Positions 45,170 through 54,599 of a stretch of DNA of 64,000 bases are shown here, in pieces. Source of the stretch: Longimicrobium sp. GTDB taxonomy: Bacteria > Gemmatimonadota > Gemmatimonadetes > Longimicrobiales > Longimicrobiaceae. Under the pieces are notes generated by a model. It ran no database searches, was not told the origin of the DNA, and saw only the letters and a program-made list of their open reading frames with translations. Numbering within the stretch: position 1 is the first letter of the stretch; each line of letters opens with the position of its first letter. Both the position numbers and the translations under genes were made by a program. The stretch spans positions 1-64,000 of the forward strand of contig NZ_DASVSF010000013.1 of assembly GCF_036388275.1 (NCBI RefSeq), in the 5' to 3' direction.

Positions 45170-45487
45170 CAGCATTAGCTCTCGATCGGAGAGCCATGGA
45201 ACCCGAGTGTTGATATGATCTGAAAGGCACTTGTCCCTGTAACTCTACAGGGCTTCTGCTGGAAGTGCGCTACACGCGACAGTCGATTCTAAGTCACGAT
45301 CTCGGGATTAGGAGACCTTCAGACATTCCGATAGATAAGAGGTCAATCAGCTCCTTCTGTTGATCGACCCGCAACTCGAAAACGGGTTGGTCAGGAAACA
45401 CCAGAGGAGATGTGCAGATCACCCTTGCGTAAAGTGTATTTCGTGACTATTTAGAAATTCGGGCTTGCCTTACATCGAACTGCTTCC
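45170..45487. other. intergenic region of the accessory island
   Basis: This 318-base AT-richer stretch has an imperfect inverted repeat CCCTGTAACTCTACAGGG at 45226-45243. It also holds a minus-strand open stretch of about 40 codons from a GTG near 45433 that ends at 45311 (VFPDQPVFELRVDQQKELID is typical of its sequence). The latter reads like real protein but has no recognisable start site or family and may be a gene remnant. Confidence 0.35.
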
Positions 45488-46438
45488 GTGGATAGGGACA
45501 TGCGTTACGAGAAAGGGTTGCTGCGTCGGATAGCACTTAGATCGGTGGAGCATAGCCGCAGGCCAACGCAGACGTACCATCAATTGCGCGATTGGCTGGA
45601 GCAGATGAGCTTATCGGACGAAGGGCTTGCCACTCTTTCGAATTTGTTGCACGACTTCCGGAAGAACCGATTTGAGCGTGTCCATGAGGTGCGTGCATTC
45701 GCGGGCGAGTTGGAAGACGCGTGGTGTAATCGCGCACCTGATGCGAATCCCTGCGAGGTGTTCAAGCAGGTATTAGCCCGACACTACTGTCACGGGTACC
45801 AAGTTCCTGCGAGTTCAACAAAGAGCAGCCGCGTAATGGACGCTCTTGATTTTCGTGACCGCCACCTTCTGCCGCGCGTTGCAGGACTTCCAGTGACGGG
45901 GAAGATCGGTATGAGGGCGCTTCGGCGATTAGAGAAGGCAGGGCTTGCGGGCGTGGTGAAACCTAGTACTTTCGGGAATAGGCGTGGTTTCGCATGGATA
46001 ACTCGCGAGGACGTTTTGGAATCAGTTCGCAGCGCTCGAGATGCTACAAAGGCCCGAGATCTGCTAGGATTGACTCACGTACAACAGCACCAGCACATAA
46101 TCGAAGTGAGATATCCGGAGGGATCCTTGGAACAAGTAAGACTGTGCTCTCCCACGTTCATTGAAGGGTGTCCGTCACTGATATACCGGTCTACTGTTTC
46201 TGCCGATGGGTGGGGTCGATCAGTGGATCTCGGCGCAGAAGCACTTGACGAAGGTGCGCCGGAGGCTGTTCACGAGGGAGTGCCGTTTAGTGATCACTTT
46301 GCGGTTGCTGACCTTGGACTTGTATTAACCCCCCCAAGAAACGCGTCTCCCGATGCTTTCTTGGCGACCATGCCTGATCGTTGGAGCCCTTCAGCCACGG
46401 AGGAAATCATTGGGTATCTACGTCCATCAGACCGCTGA
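45488..46438 (+). CDS. unknown protein with a winged-helix-like segment, cassette gene 1
   Basis: The 316-residue protein (GTG at 45488, ATG at 45500 is possible) begins with a basic helical region (RYEKGLLRRIALRSVEHSRR, then DWLEQMSLSDEGLATLSNLL). Its middle resembles a winged helix (KIGMRALRRLEKAGLAGVVK, then GFAWITREDVLESVRSA), followed by a beta-rich part (HQHIIEVRYPEGSLEQVRLC) and a long acidic end. I do not recognise the family. It opens a three-gene, AT-richer cassette, and its 3' end overlaps the next gene by 29 bases. DNA binding or regulation is a guess from the winged-helix-like part. Confidence 0.6.
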   Translation: MDRDMRYEKGLLRRIALRSVEHSRRPTQTYHQLRDWLEQMSLSDEGLATLSNLLHDFRKNRFERVHEVRAFAGELEDAWCNRAPDANPCEVFKQVLARHYCHGYQVPASSTKSSRVMDALDFRDRHLLPRVAGLPVTGKIGMRALRRLEKAGLAGVVKPSTFGNRRGFAWITREDVLESVRSARDATKARDLLGLTHVQQHQHIIEVRYPEGSLEQVRLCSPTFIEGCPSLIYRSTVSADGWGRSVDLGAEALDEGAPEAVHEGVPFSDHFAVADLGLVLTPPRNASPDAFLATMPDRWSPSATEEIIGYLRPSDR

Positions 46439-47267
46439 AGAATTTATTGCGAGTCTGTCAGAGCCAGATTTTGCGCTGGCGATTGTCTCAGCAATCAATG
46501 GTGGGGACTTCGGTCCGATCCGAATTCTCGACGATCCTAGTCCACAGCGTCAGCTTGCCGATATTCACAACAAACTTCCCCCAGCCCTGCGAGCCAAATT
46601 CAAGTCGGCTGTTGTTCGTATAATCCGCGAGTGGGTGGTTGATGATCCAATTCAGCAGTTGGAGCCGGTTGTTTTTCTCGCCGGATATATCAAAGCTTCT
46701 GATGCTGTAGCGCCATTAAGGACGCTTCTAGAAACCTATGCGGCGAGGGGTGTTTATAATTCGGATTCCATAAACGAGGGTGTAGGAAGTATCTTGGGCG
46801 TACTCCACGGTTTTGCTCCTGATGCTGAGGTTAAGAAGCTGTTGGAGAAGCTGTATTGCGGCGACGAACTTGTTCCTAGGTTCACAGGACAGATCTTTGT
46901 TGCTCTTTGTTGTTGCGACCCTGATAACTATACGTTTTATGTGCCCCGGTTGCTGCAGTTCGTTCGTGAGACTCCGGAGAACTTTCCTCGGTTGGACCTT
47001 ATCTTGGGAGAGTTCGTTGATCAAGTTACAATCGAGATTTTCTGTAGAGAGTTAGGTGAACTAACTAGCGACGATCAATTGGAGATGCTCCACCTCATTA
47101 AAGCAAATGTAAGCGAGGTTGTACTTTTGCCCACCGATTCAGGTATCAAACTTCAGTATGAGTCTCATGCTCCGATTCCACTCCGACTTCCGGAAAATTC
47201 ACTTGTCAGGTTATTGGATCTCCAGTGCGAGACAATCGCAACTGAGTACGGCGGGGCGGTGGAGTGA
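46410..47267 (+). CDS. unknown helical-repeat-like protein, cassette gene 2
   Basis: The 285-residue protein is almost entirely helical with periodic Leu (VVFLAGYIKASDAVAPLRTL, LETYAARGVYNSDSINEGVG, EDFVD-like acidic helices), in the style of HEAT or armadillo solenoids. It starts with TTG at 46410, supported by GGAGG at 46399-46403 and by overlap with the preceding gene. It contains CCCDPDN around residue 170 but no metal motif. No family is recognised; a scaffold role between the two neighbours is inferred from architecture. Confidence 0.6.
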   Translation: MGIYVHQTAEEFIASLSEPDFALAIVSAINGGDFGPIRILDDPSPQRQLADIHNKLPPALRAKFKSAVVRIIREWVVDDPIQQLEPVVFLAGYIKASDAVAPLRTLLETYAARGVYNSDSINEGVGSILGVLHGFAPDAEVKKLLEKLYCGDELVPRFTGQIFVALCCCDPDNYTFYVPRLLQFVRETPENFPRLDLILGEFVDQVTIEIFCRELGELTSDDQLEMLHLIKANVSEVVLLPTDSGIKLQYESHAPIPLRLPENSLVRLLDLQCETIATEYGGAVE

Positions 47268-47340
47268 AAAGGCCTTGTTCCTAAACGAGGAACGGTTCCT
47301 GGCTACAGTTGCATTTTGAACTCACGACCCTGAGGTCCAA

Positions 47341-49584
47341 GTGGAAAGAATAGAGTTGAAGAACTACGTGCGGGACTGTGAACGTCTAGGTCGAGCCGTA
47401 AACCACGCGCTGGAAGATCTCGAGTTTATGCATGTTCAAAAGAAAAAAATTCGCTATGCGGTCGATTTTTCTGAGATTTATGCTTACGCACAACCGGCAA
47501 AAACAGCCAGAGAATTCCTGTTCCTGGATGATTCCGAAGAGACGGCAGAGTACGCTCAGCGGATCGCACTAGACCGGCTCTTTTTTACTGGGACCGAGAA
47601 ACCTGTTTTATTAGCGCCGTACGCCCTTGAGCTTCAAACGTTTGTAGTTGAGCAGCAGCGGGAGGCACTCAACTCTTCTCTGCGTATTTTCCCGAGCTTT
47701 AGCACTTACGTTACTGGCCAAGAATTCCAAGCGGCGGCTGCGTTGGCTGAAAGGATTGCACAGGAGCATCGAGCTCCCACTGTCGATGAAGAGAGGATGT
47801 TTACCACGTTTCTGGAAACGCATGGTAGCTGGTTGCGTGCCTCGCTTCTGGATACGGAACCCCAGCCTATTCGCCGCATCCGATCGCTGTTCCAAGCTTC
47901 CCGGCTCGACAATTTGGAAGCTCTGCTGAACGAACCGCCAAATCTCGACTCCCGTATTGTGGATCGGTGGTTCGCTGCGCTTCGAGGAGCATCAGGTGGG
48001 AAGCGCTCGATCAGTGGCTGTAGAATCGACGCTTTGGCAATGGCTACTCTGGAGTCGTCCCACAGGAAACTCGAACGAGAAGGAGTGCGACTGCTTCTCG
48101 TTACGCGCAGCGATACGATGCACAATTTGTTCGAAGCAGAGCACGATAGCGGACTGTGGAACCGCGGGCTCTTGCTACGGCATCCTCGTGTGTTGAGCGT
48201 CTTGGCCTCTGTGGAAGGTCGTGATTACGGCGATGCCCGCGAACAGTTGCAATCGACGCTTCGGACGCTTTCAGATTTCAGCACCCTCATCCGGCACGGA
48301 CTCGCGAAGTCCGGTTTTGGTTTGGGTCGCGACGTATACGACTCCTACATCGCGAAACTCCGCAAGCACTGGGCTGCCTCGGAGCAACTCGCAGTAGCGG
48401 CATCAGGCGAACCAGGCGGAAGACACCGCACGGGCGAGATAGATGTTATACCTCGTAGTGTAAAAGAGATTATCGCACTGCTCCGCGACAGTGAGCAATT
48501 GAAGCAGGCTATTTATTCGAGGATCCAAGCGATCGCGGATATCGTTGATCATGAGCATCGAATTCTTGGGGGGCTGGCTCGCGTACTCAATGAGAACAAC
48601 CGGGACCGTCTAAATGATGTATTGCACGCGGAGAGAAACGGAGGCATGTCGTTGCTTCGTACGAAGCTGAGGCGGTTTCCGTATACCCTGCATCTGTACT
48701 CGGATACGGGAGCTACTTTCGCTGAAATGCTTTGTTTAGATCCTGTGAGTCTACTTTCATGGAGAGAGATGGTCGATTTCTTCTGGAGGACGGGTGAGTC
48801 TGAAATGCTCGCGGATCGCTATGAAGGTTTGTTGATAATGGCTTGTGTTATAGCAACGGTTAATGAGTGGGATTTGGCGGAGCAGTACTGCAAGGGTGCT
48901 ATCGAGACCGCTCGCGATCTCACACCTGTACGGGTCGATGCCGGCGATGTCTCGCCTCATGAAGCAATATTCTTGTTGGCTGTTTGTCATCGCAAATTTA
49001 TGGCTACTGTCGAACGCCTGCACGTTGGCATCGATCTGCTTCAAACCGCTTCACAGCAGAAGCGGGAGTGGAACATTCTTCGGGGTGAGCTCGACCGAGA
49101 TGATCCGCGTTATCTGAATGAGCGTGCTGTACAGATTCTGCTGCTGAATACACATTTCCGTTCTTCTGACCCACTAGTTCCGGAGCTTTCGTCTGACTAC
49201 GCGCTTATGCTACTTGACAAGGCAGATGAAGTAGTGGGCGACGATTTATTGTTGAAGGCGCAGATCGCTAACAACCGGTTGTATTACCAAGTGGTTACCG
49301 CCGGCGACAAGGATTTTTCTGCTTTGCGTAACCAGCTTGATGGCCTCAAAGCCCTACAATCCACACTTGAACCTAATCAGGACCGTTGGCCAGCTTTTAT
49401 TCAACATACAGTGGCATACGCTGATTGGGCACTGAACTATCCCCATTCTTCTCAACGGCGCGAACAGATCATTACGTGCTTAGCAAATTTGGTGGAAGGC
49501 ATGAGTCAGGAAGGAGATCGTGAGCTAAGGAAAGCGTATGAGGCACAATTAAAAGCGGTTCAAGCCAACCAACCGTTTAAGTAA
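47341..49584 (+). CDS. PIN-like domain fused to a helical-repeat region, cassette gene 3
   Basis: The 747-residue protein starts at GTG 47341. Residues 38-270 have a PIN-like order of acidic positions: YAVDFSEIYAY (Asp42), DALAMATLE (Asp230) and LLLVTRSDTM (Asp258) around beta strands, which fits an RNase-type PIN nuclease core. The rest (about 330-745) is helical with TPR-like spacing (LADRYEGLLIMACVIATVNE, WDLAEQYCKGAIETARDL). A PIN nuclease steered by a helical sensor region is a plan used in phage-defence and toxin systems, but the PIN call rests on motifs alone. The gene is clearly lower in GC than the helicase that follows, as expected for a mobile cassette. Confidence 0.55.
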   Translation: MERIELKNYVRDCERLGRAVNHALEDLEFMHVQKKKIRYAVDFSEIYAYAQPAKTAREFLFLDDSEETAEYAQRIALDRLFFTGTEKPVLLAPYALELQTFVVEQQREALNSSLRIFPSFSTYVTGQEFQAAAALAERIAQEHRAPTVDEERMFTTFLETHGSWLRASLLDTEPQPIRRIRSLFQASRLDNLEALLNEPPNLDSRIVDRWFAALRGASGGKRSISGCRIDALAMATLESSHRKLEREGVRLLLVTRSDTMHNLFEAEHDSGLWNRGLLLRHPRVLSVLASVEGRDYGDAREQLQSTLRTLSDFSTLIRHGLAKSGFGLGRDVYDSYIAKLRKHWAASEQLAVAASGEPGGRHRTGEIDVIPRSVKEIIALLRDSEQLKQAIYSRIQAIADIVDHEHRILGGLARVLNENNRDRLNDVLHAERNGGMSLLRTKLRRFPYTLHLYSDTGATFAEMLCLDPVSLLSWREMVDFFWRTGESEMLADRYEGLLIMACVIATVNEWDLAEQYCKGAIETARDLTPVRVDAGDVSPHEAIFLLAVCHRKFMATVERLHVGIDLLQTASQQKREWNILRGELDRDDPRYLNERAVQILLLNTHFRSSDPLVPELSSDYALMLLDKADEVVGDDLLLKAQIANNRLYYQVVTAGDKDFSALRNQLDGLKALQSTLEPNQDRWPAFIQHTVAYADWALNYPHSSQRREQIITCLANLVEGMSQEGDRELRKAYEAQLKAVQANQPFK

Positions 49585-49773
49585 AAAGGACGCGAACACG
49601 GTGGGCGCAGAGTATCAGTTGGATTGATCTCCTTGCGATCGCGAGTTCTCGGCCCGCGTCGAGGGTGAATGTGTCGAGGGTGAATGTTAAGAGATGCCTG
49701 CCGCCGTGAGGGAGTCAACCGCCTTGTCATCTCCGTCGAAACCGCACAACCCCTTGGCCTGCTTCCTGCCCTT

Positions 49774-49804
49774 CCGCCCGCCGCGTACGTTGCGCGGCGG
49801 GCGG
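49774..49804. terminator. GC-rich hairpin upstream of the helicase gene
   Basis: A 12-bp perfect stem CCGCCCGCCGCG/CGCGGCGGGCGG with a 7-base loop is followed by TTTGCTGCC. It lies between the cassette and the helicase gene and probably ends incoming transcription. Confidence 0.6.
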
Positions 49805-49859
49805 TTTGCTGCCGTGAGACGCGGGTCCACACGCCACACCGACAGAGAAGCGAAGCCGC

Positions 49860-52556
49860 ATGGTCCAGGTCCCGACCACACCTCCCAGCGAGCGTTACCC
49901 CGGCCGGCCCGCCGAGGGCCGCGTCGTCGTCATCGCGCCCACGCGGGCAGCGTGCGAGACCATCGAACTCGGCGTGCAGCTGACGGGCGTCGAGACGATC
50001 ATGCAGCGCGAGCACGGAGCCGAGATCGCCGAGCTGGCGCGCTCGGGCCGCGGCTTTGGGATCATGGCGGGGACGGGCACGGGCAAGACGCTGGCGATCC
50101 GCCCCATCGCGCAGGCCATCGTGGGCGAAGAGCTGCGCGTGGGCGTGGTGAACCGCGAGCGCGAGGCCACGCCCGAGACGCCCACCTGGAACGTGGTGAT
50201 CGTCACAACGGGCATCGCGCGGCGGTGGCTGCAGGACGACATGATCGACAAGTCGGACGTGGTGATCGTCGACGAGATCCACCAGACCAGCGCCGAGCTG
50301 GAGCTGTGCCTGGCGCTGGCCAAGCGCGCCGGCTGCCGCTTCATCTGGCTCTCCGCCACCGTCGATCCCCGCTTCTACGCCGAGTACCTGGGCAGCGCCG
50401 CGGTCATCGAGTCCAGCGCGTTCGATCCCAAGATGGCAGCCGACGTGCGGGTGTCGAACACCAGCAACCCTGTCGCCTTCCTGGGCGAGCGCTTCATGCG
50501 CCACGTGGTGAAGGACAAGCGCGGCGTGGCGGTATTCGTCCCCACGCGCGCGGGAACGGAGATGGTGGCCAAGGAGGTGAGCGAAAAGTGGAGGCACGTG
50601 CTCACCGAGTTCTACCACGGCGGCGAGCCGGTCGCCAAGCTGCGCCCGTTCCTGGAGGACGAAGGCGCGGAACACCCGTTCGTCCTGTCGATGACGGCGG
50701 CGGGGCAGAGCGCGCTGAACATCCGCGGGCTCGACACGGTGGTCATCGAGGACGCGCAGTTCACCACCATCGTCAACAAGGGGAAGACGGTGCTCACGCG
50801 GATGCCGCTGGGCGCCAACGAGATCCTGCAGATGGCGGGACGGGTGCACGGCCGCGTGCCGGGCGGCGAGGTGTGGATCCTGTCGGACCGGCAGATCGAC
50901 TTCTACGCGCTGCGGCCCACGGAGCCGCACTTCCAATTGGCGGGCGACCCCGAGCGCGTGGCGATGACCTGCGCCGACATGGGCGTCCGCGCCGACGAGC
51001 TGGACCTTCCCGTGCCGCTGGACCGCATCGCCTACCGCCGGGCGATGGACACGCTGCAGCGCCGCGGCATCATCGCCAACGGCCGGCTGACGCCGTACGG
51101 CCGCTCCGTCGAGGTGCTGCCGGTAGACCGCTCCTGGGGCGAGCTGCTGGTGAACGCCGAGGAGCACCTGGTGCCCGTCGTGGCGGTCTGCGCGTCCATC
51201 GAGTCGCTTCACCGCATGCTGCGCCAGCAGGACAACGACATCGGCCAGTACGTGGTGCCCGGCAGTGACCACCTGACGTCGTACGCCATCTACCGCGACG
51301 CGCTGGAGCAGACCGGGTCGATGGGCGCCGTCTACGGCCTGCCACGCCACGTCTTCGATCCGCAGGCGCTGGAAGAGTGGGCCGAGGAGCGCGGTGTGAT
51401 GATGCGCTCCATCGAGGACGCGGCCCTGGCCATCGCCTCCATCTTCCGCGGGCTGGACCTGACGCTGCCGCGCACCCTGCCCAAGATGAGCGGGCGCATC
51501 GAGCGCGAGTGGCAGGCGCTGCTCGCGCGGGTGATGCCGTTCGACCTGGTGATCGACGAAGAGACCAGCTGGGGCGAGGAGGTGAACGTCTCTAAGACCA
51601 GCTACTGCAGCAGCCACGGCGTGGTGGCGGGGCAGATCAACTACTTCGCCGACAAGTTCGGGCGCGCGCGCGGCAGCATCTCGGGGAGCCAGCTTCCGTA
51701 CGACCTGATCTGGGAGAACGCGCAGCCTGGCGAGGCGCAGGTCACGTACGATCCGGCGCACCGCCGCGCGCCCCTGCGCGCCATCCGCACTCGCGAGTTC
51801 CACGGCTTCGTGCTGGACAGCGACGAGAAGCCGATCGACCGCTTTCCGGAGGAGCTTGCGGACCCGTGCCGCCGCGTGCTGGCCGAGGCGGTGGCCAGCG
51901 GACAGGCGCAGCACCGCGACCTGAACGCCAGCCGCGAGGCGCTCCGCGAGCTACGCGAAATCTTCCGCCGCTCCGCGGGATCCACGGCGTCCGTCGGGGA
52001 AAAGGAGTTGACGGAGTACCTGATGCAGCGGCTGGCGGGCGTCAACTCGTACTCCGAGTTCCTGGAAACGCCGCTGCAGATCAACCCCGACGACCTGGTG
52101 CCGGCGGAGGAGCGCGCGCGGTGGCTGGCGCTGCCCAGCACCATCGTCATCGCGGAGCGCGTGTACCCGCTGGACTACGCCTTCGAGGACGGCCAGGCGG
52201 TGGTGCGCGCGCGGATCCCCGCGAAGGCGCTCACCTACGCGGACGAGGACGAGCTTCCCGTCTTCGACCGGCCGCTGCACTGGACGGTGACGCGCGGCAA
52301 GCACGAGGCGATCCGCGCAACCTCGCTGGACGAGGCGCGGGTGTTGGTGCGCGACACCTCTCCCGCCACGCGCGCCCGCGCCCGCGACGCGGAGGACGGC
52401 GACCGCCCGCGCGGTGGGGGGGGAGGACGCCGCGGCGGAGGCGGCGGCCGCGACGAGGGCGGACGCGGCCCGCGGCGGTCCGGTCAGCGCAAGGGCGCGA
52501 GAGGCGGCCGCGGGGGCAAGGGCGGGCCGAAGGGACGCAGGCGCGCGCGGCACTGA
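49860..52556 (+). CDS. DEAH-type helicase with RGG-rich C-terminal tail
   Basis: The 898-residue protein has Walker A AGTGTGKT (70-77), DEIH box (138-141), SAT motif LSATVDP (164-170) and motif VI QMAGRVHGRVPGG, so it is an SF2 HrpA/HrpB-like helicase. Residues beyond about 400 hold the helical bundle/ratchet part and an OB-like region. The last 70 residues are Arg/Gly-rich (GGRRGGGGGRDEGGRGPRRS, GARGGRGGKGGPKGRRRAR), typical of an RNA-binding tail. Role in RNA metabolism is expected; the substrate is not known. The stop is followed only by repeats. The tail is unusually long for a bacterial helicase. Confidence 0.85.
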   Translation: MVQVPTTPPSERYPGRPAEGRVVVIAPTRAACETIELGVQLTGVETIMQREHGAEIAELARSGRGFGIMAGTGTGKTLAIRPIAQAIVGEELRVGVVNREREATPETPTWNVVIVTTGIARRWLQDDMIDKSDVVIVDEIHQTSAELELCLALAKRAGCRFIWLSATVDPRFYAEYLGSAAVIESSAFDPKMAADVRVSNTSNPVAFLGERFMRHVVKDKRGVAVFVPTRAGTEMVAKEVSEKWRHVLTEFYHGGEPVAKLRPFLEDEGAEHPFVLSMTAAGQSALNIRGLDTVVIEDAQFTTIVNKGKTVLTRMPLGANEILQMAGRVHGRVPGGEVWILSDRQIDFYALRPTEPHFQLAGDPERVAMTCADMGVRADELDLPVPLDRIAYRRAMDTLQRRGIIANGRLTPYGRSVEVLPVDRSWGELLVNAEEHLVPVVAVCASIESLHRMLRQQDNDIGQYVVPGSDHLTSYAIYRDALEQTGSMGAVYGLPRHVFDPQALEEWAEERGVMMRSIEDAALAIASIFRGLDLTLPRTLPKMSGRIEREWQALLARVMPFDLVIDEETSWGEEVNVSKTSYCSSHGVVAGQINYFADKFGRARGSISGSQLPYDLIWENAQPGEAQVTYDPAHRRAPLRAIRTREFHGFVLDSDEKPIDRFPEELADPCRRVLAEAVASGQAQHRDLNASREALRELREIFRRSAGSTASVGEKELTEYLMQRLAGVNSYSEFLETPLQINPDDLVPAEERARWLALPSTIVIAERVYPLDYAFEDGQAVVRARIPAKALTYADEDELPVFDRPLHWTVTRGKHEAIRATSLDEARVLVRDTSPATRARARDAEDGDRPRGGGGGRRGGGGGRDEGGRGPRRSGQRKGARGGRGGKGGPKGRRRARH

Positions 52557-52625
52557 GGGCGGGTCATCCCGGGGTGAGGCCCTGTGGATCCAGGGGAGTG
52601 TCCCAGCTTGGGTGAGTCCCCGGCC

Positions 52626-53207
52626 CTGCACGGGCGAATGAATTCGCTGCAACAACCCCACGATGTCCGCCTTCGCGGACTACCCTGCCGCGGATGCACT
52701 CCGCAGCAGTGTGGCGCGCCCCCGCCGCGGTGTCATCCCGACGGAGCGGCCACGGTGAAAGCTGACCTGACACCGTAGACCGCAGCGACCGAGGGATCCG
52801 CCACACACCACGCGAGGTGCGCCGAGCCAGCCCCGGCACACACCGCTCTGGCCGGCTTCCATGCCGCTGCCGCGCCCGGGCTGAGAAGTGCCCCAGGCAA
52901 GATCCTTCGGCCCGCGAGGGATGGTGCGCGGGCGAGTCCGGCGCGCCTGGGCCTCAGGATGACAAATTGTTGCGCACCAATGGCTTGGCCTCGCGCTCAA
53001 CCCTGAAGTGTACCCCCTCTCCCACGCTGTTTGTGGGAGAGGGTGGACGAGCCTAGGCGAGGACGGGTGAGGGCCCCACGGCACCCAAGGCCTCGGCACC
53101 GGTGACCGCTGCCGCGCCCGGGCTGTTACGTGTCCGCGGCAAGATCCTCCGGCCCGCGAGGGATGGTGCGCGGGCGAGTCCGGCGCGCCTGGGCCTCACG
53201 GATGACA
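52626..53207. repeat. cluster of R1 and R2 repeats and an R3-like palindrome
   Basis: R1 (minus orientation) lies at 52626-52692. R2 copies are at 52731-52798 (minus), 52867-52964 (plus, with lead-in CTGCCGCGCCCGGGCTGAG) and 53108-53207 (plus). A CCCCCTCTCCCACGCTGTTT-type palindrome at 53011-53043 is the inverse of that at 29816. Together with the insertion sequence this fills the gap between the helicase and the multicopper oxidase; no gene is visible in 52557-53235. Confidence 0.75.
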
Positions 53208-53235
53208 GGATGCCGCTCAATCGAACTCGGGCGTG

Positions 53236-53311
53236 CCACACACCCACGGCTGCACCCCAACAAGCCAATCCACGAAGGTGGATTTCGTGTGTTTGTTGCA
53301 GCGAATTCATT
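53236..53311 (+). repeat. R1 repeat interrupted by the insertion sequence (continues at 54600)
   Basis: The R1 copy follows the R2 copy that ends at 53207. It contains AAGCCAATCCACGAAGGTGG and TTGTTGCAGCGAATTCATT. Its remaining end, AATTCATTCGCCCGTG, lies beyond the insertion at 54600-54615. The AATTCATT at both edges is the target duplication. Confidence 0.85.
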
Positions 53312-54599
53312 GAGGGTTGGTCATAAATGTATCTCGTGTAGTGTCAGGGCCCTACAGAATTCTTCGATTTCTCGTGTCCTGATGTGGCCGCCGCGCTTAT
53401 GCGCTGCGAAGAAAGGCCTTGATCCCGATCTGGTTCAGGTCGCCCGTCTGATAGCGGTGCAGGAGGGCGAGTTGGTAGAGCAGTAGTGCGCCGAGTGCCA
53501 GCCGTGCGGTGTTGGCCAGCCCCCGGGTGGTGACCGGGCGCCGGAAGTCGAAGATGTTCTTGAAGAGGCCGTTGAAGTTCTCGATGCTGTGGTGACGGAT
53601 GGAGTGCAGCATCTGCCGCACGATGGCGCCGTCGTCGGTTCGCGGCCGTTTGCTGCGACTACCCGCCACCAAGTGGCGACCGGCCTGGTTGCAGGCCGAG
53701 TGCAGTTGCTTGCAGTTGTACTGCGAATCCGCCATGACGAAGCGGACTTCCGGCGGGAGTTCGTCGAGCATCGGCAGCACGACCACGTTGTCGGCCTCGT
53801 TGGCTGGGCGGAGCCGGGCCGAGAGGGGGATCCAGACGCTCGCGACGGTGATGACGACGTGGAGCTTCCATCCGTAGACCCACCCGTGCCAGCCGGAACG
53901 GGTCCAGTGCGCCTCCGTGTCGATGCTGGTGTTGGGGACCACACCTGCTTTACGGTCATTCATGTGCCAGGGAGCCCCGCATGCGCGCAGGGTCGTGCTG
54001 TCCGCCGCGACCGCGCGGGCGCACCGCTCCCAAGGCTGGTAGAGTTGGACCAGGTGGTGTCCCAGGCAGGCGATCAGGGCTGGCAGGGTCGTGGGGAGCC
54101 GCTTGAGACGCCGCTCGAACGTACGCCGAGCAGGCATCTTCCCGTCCGGAAAGAGAAGAGCGCGGATCTCTGCGATCTCCGCGCTCGGCTCTGAAAGGAC
54201 ACTGAAGAGTTCGTGGACGCGATACAGGCGTCGCAGAACCATGATCACGAGCAGCTTGAGGAACAGCCGCTCGGAGTAGACAAGAGGACGCCCCCGCTGT
54301 CGCTTCGACGGCGGGGGCGGCTCAGGGATCGAGTCCACCAGACGCAGCAGTTGCAAAAGGAGCCGATCGCGTATACACATACGGCAGGCCTCCCTGTGGG
54401 GGTGTGTGGTCCTCGACAAACCTCACAGTCCACGCAGGAGCCTGCCGCGTCAAGAGTTTTCTTGGCGCGGCTTTCTCATTTGTTTTGGCGCAGCGGCTTC
54501 TGAGTGGGAGTAGAGGGGTGCGGTCCGAAAAGGCCACGCCGGAACCCCAAATTCCACAAGCCTTTATGTAGGAGGCTGATGGAATTATGACCAACCCTC
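53312..54599 (-). mobile_element. 1,288-bp insertion sequence with 15-bp terminal inverted repeats
   Basis: The left end GAGGGTTGGTCATAA (53312-53326) is the exact reverse complement of the right end TTATGACCAACCCTC (54585-54599). AATTCATT at 53304-53311 and again at 54600-54607 is an 8-bp target duplication. One transposase gene fills the element. The uninterrupted target sequence can be read from the other R1 copies. Confidence 0.95.
53397..54380 (-). CDS. DDE transposase of the IS4/IS5-like superfamily
   Basis: The 327-residue protein has an N-terminal helical DNA-binding part (LYRVHELFSVLSEPSAEIAE, RTFERRLKRLPTTLPALIAC). An RNase H-like core follows with acidic residues in VAADSTTLRACG, FVMADSQYNCKQLH and SIENFNGLFKNIFDFRRP, the DDE positions of DDE_Tnp_1-type transposases. 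It is intact. The ATG at 54380 is used because GGGAGG lies eight bases before it; an ATG at 54419 in the same frame lacks a site. The 8-bp duplication is not the usual length for IS5 (2-4) or IS4 (9-12) families, so subgroup placement is open. Confidence 0.88.
   Translation of the reverse strand: MCIRDRLLLQLLRLVDSIPEPPPPSKRQRGRPLVYSERLFLKLLVIMVLRRLYRVHELFSVLSEPSAEIAEIRALLFPDGKMPARRTFERRLKRLPTTLPALIACLGHHLVQLYQPWERCARAVAADSTTLRACGAPWHMNDRKAGVVPNTSIDTEAHWTRSGWHGWVYGWKLHVVITVASVWIPLSARLRPANEADNVVVLPMLDELPPEVRFVMADSQYNCKQLHSACNQAGRHLVAGSRSKRPRTDDGAIVRQMLHSIRHHSIENFNGLFKNIFDFRRPVTTRGLANTARLALGALLLYQLALLHRYQTGDLNQIGIKAFLRSA

Noticed and set aside
45311..45433. Short minus-strand open stretch of about 40 codons with protein-like sequence
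   Set aside because: It has no ribosome site or family; I mention it only as a possible remnant in the intergenic entry.
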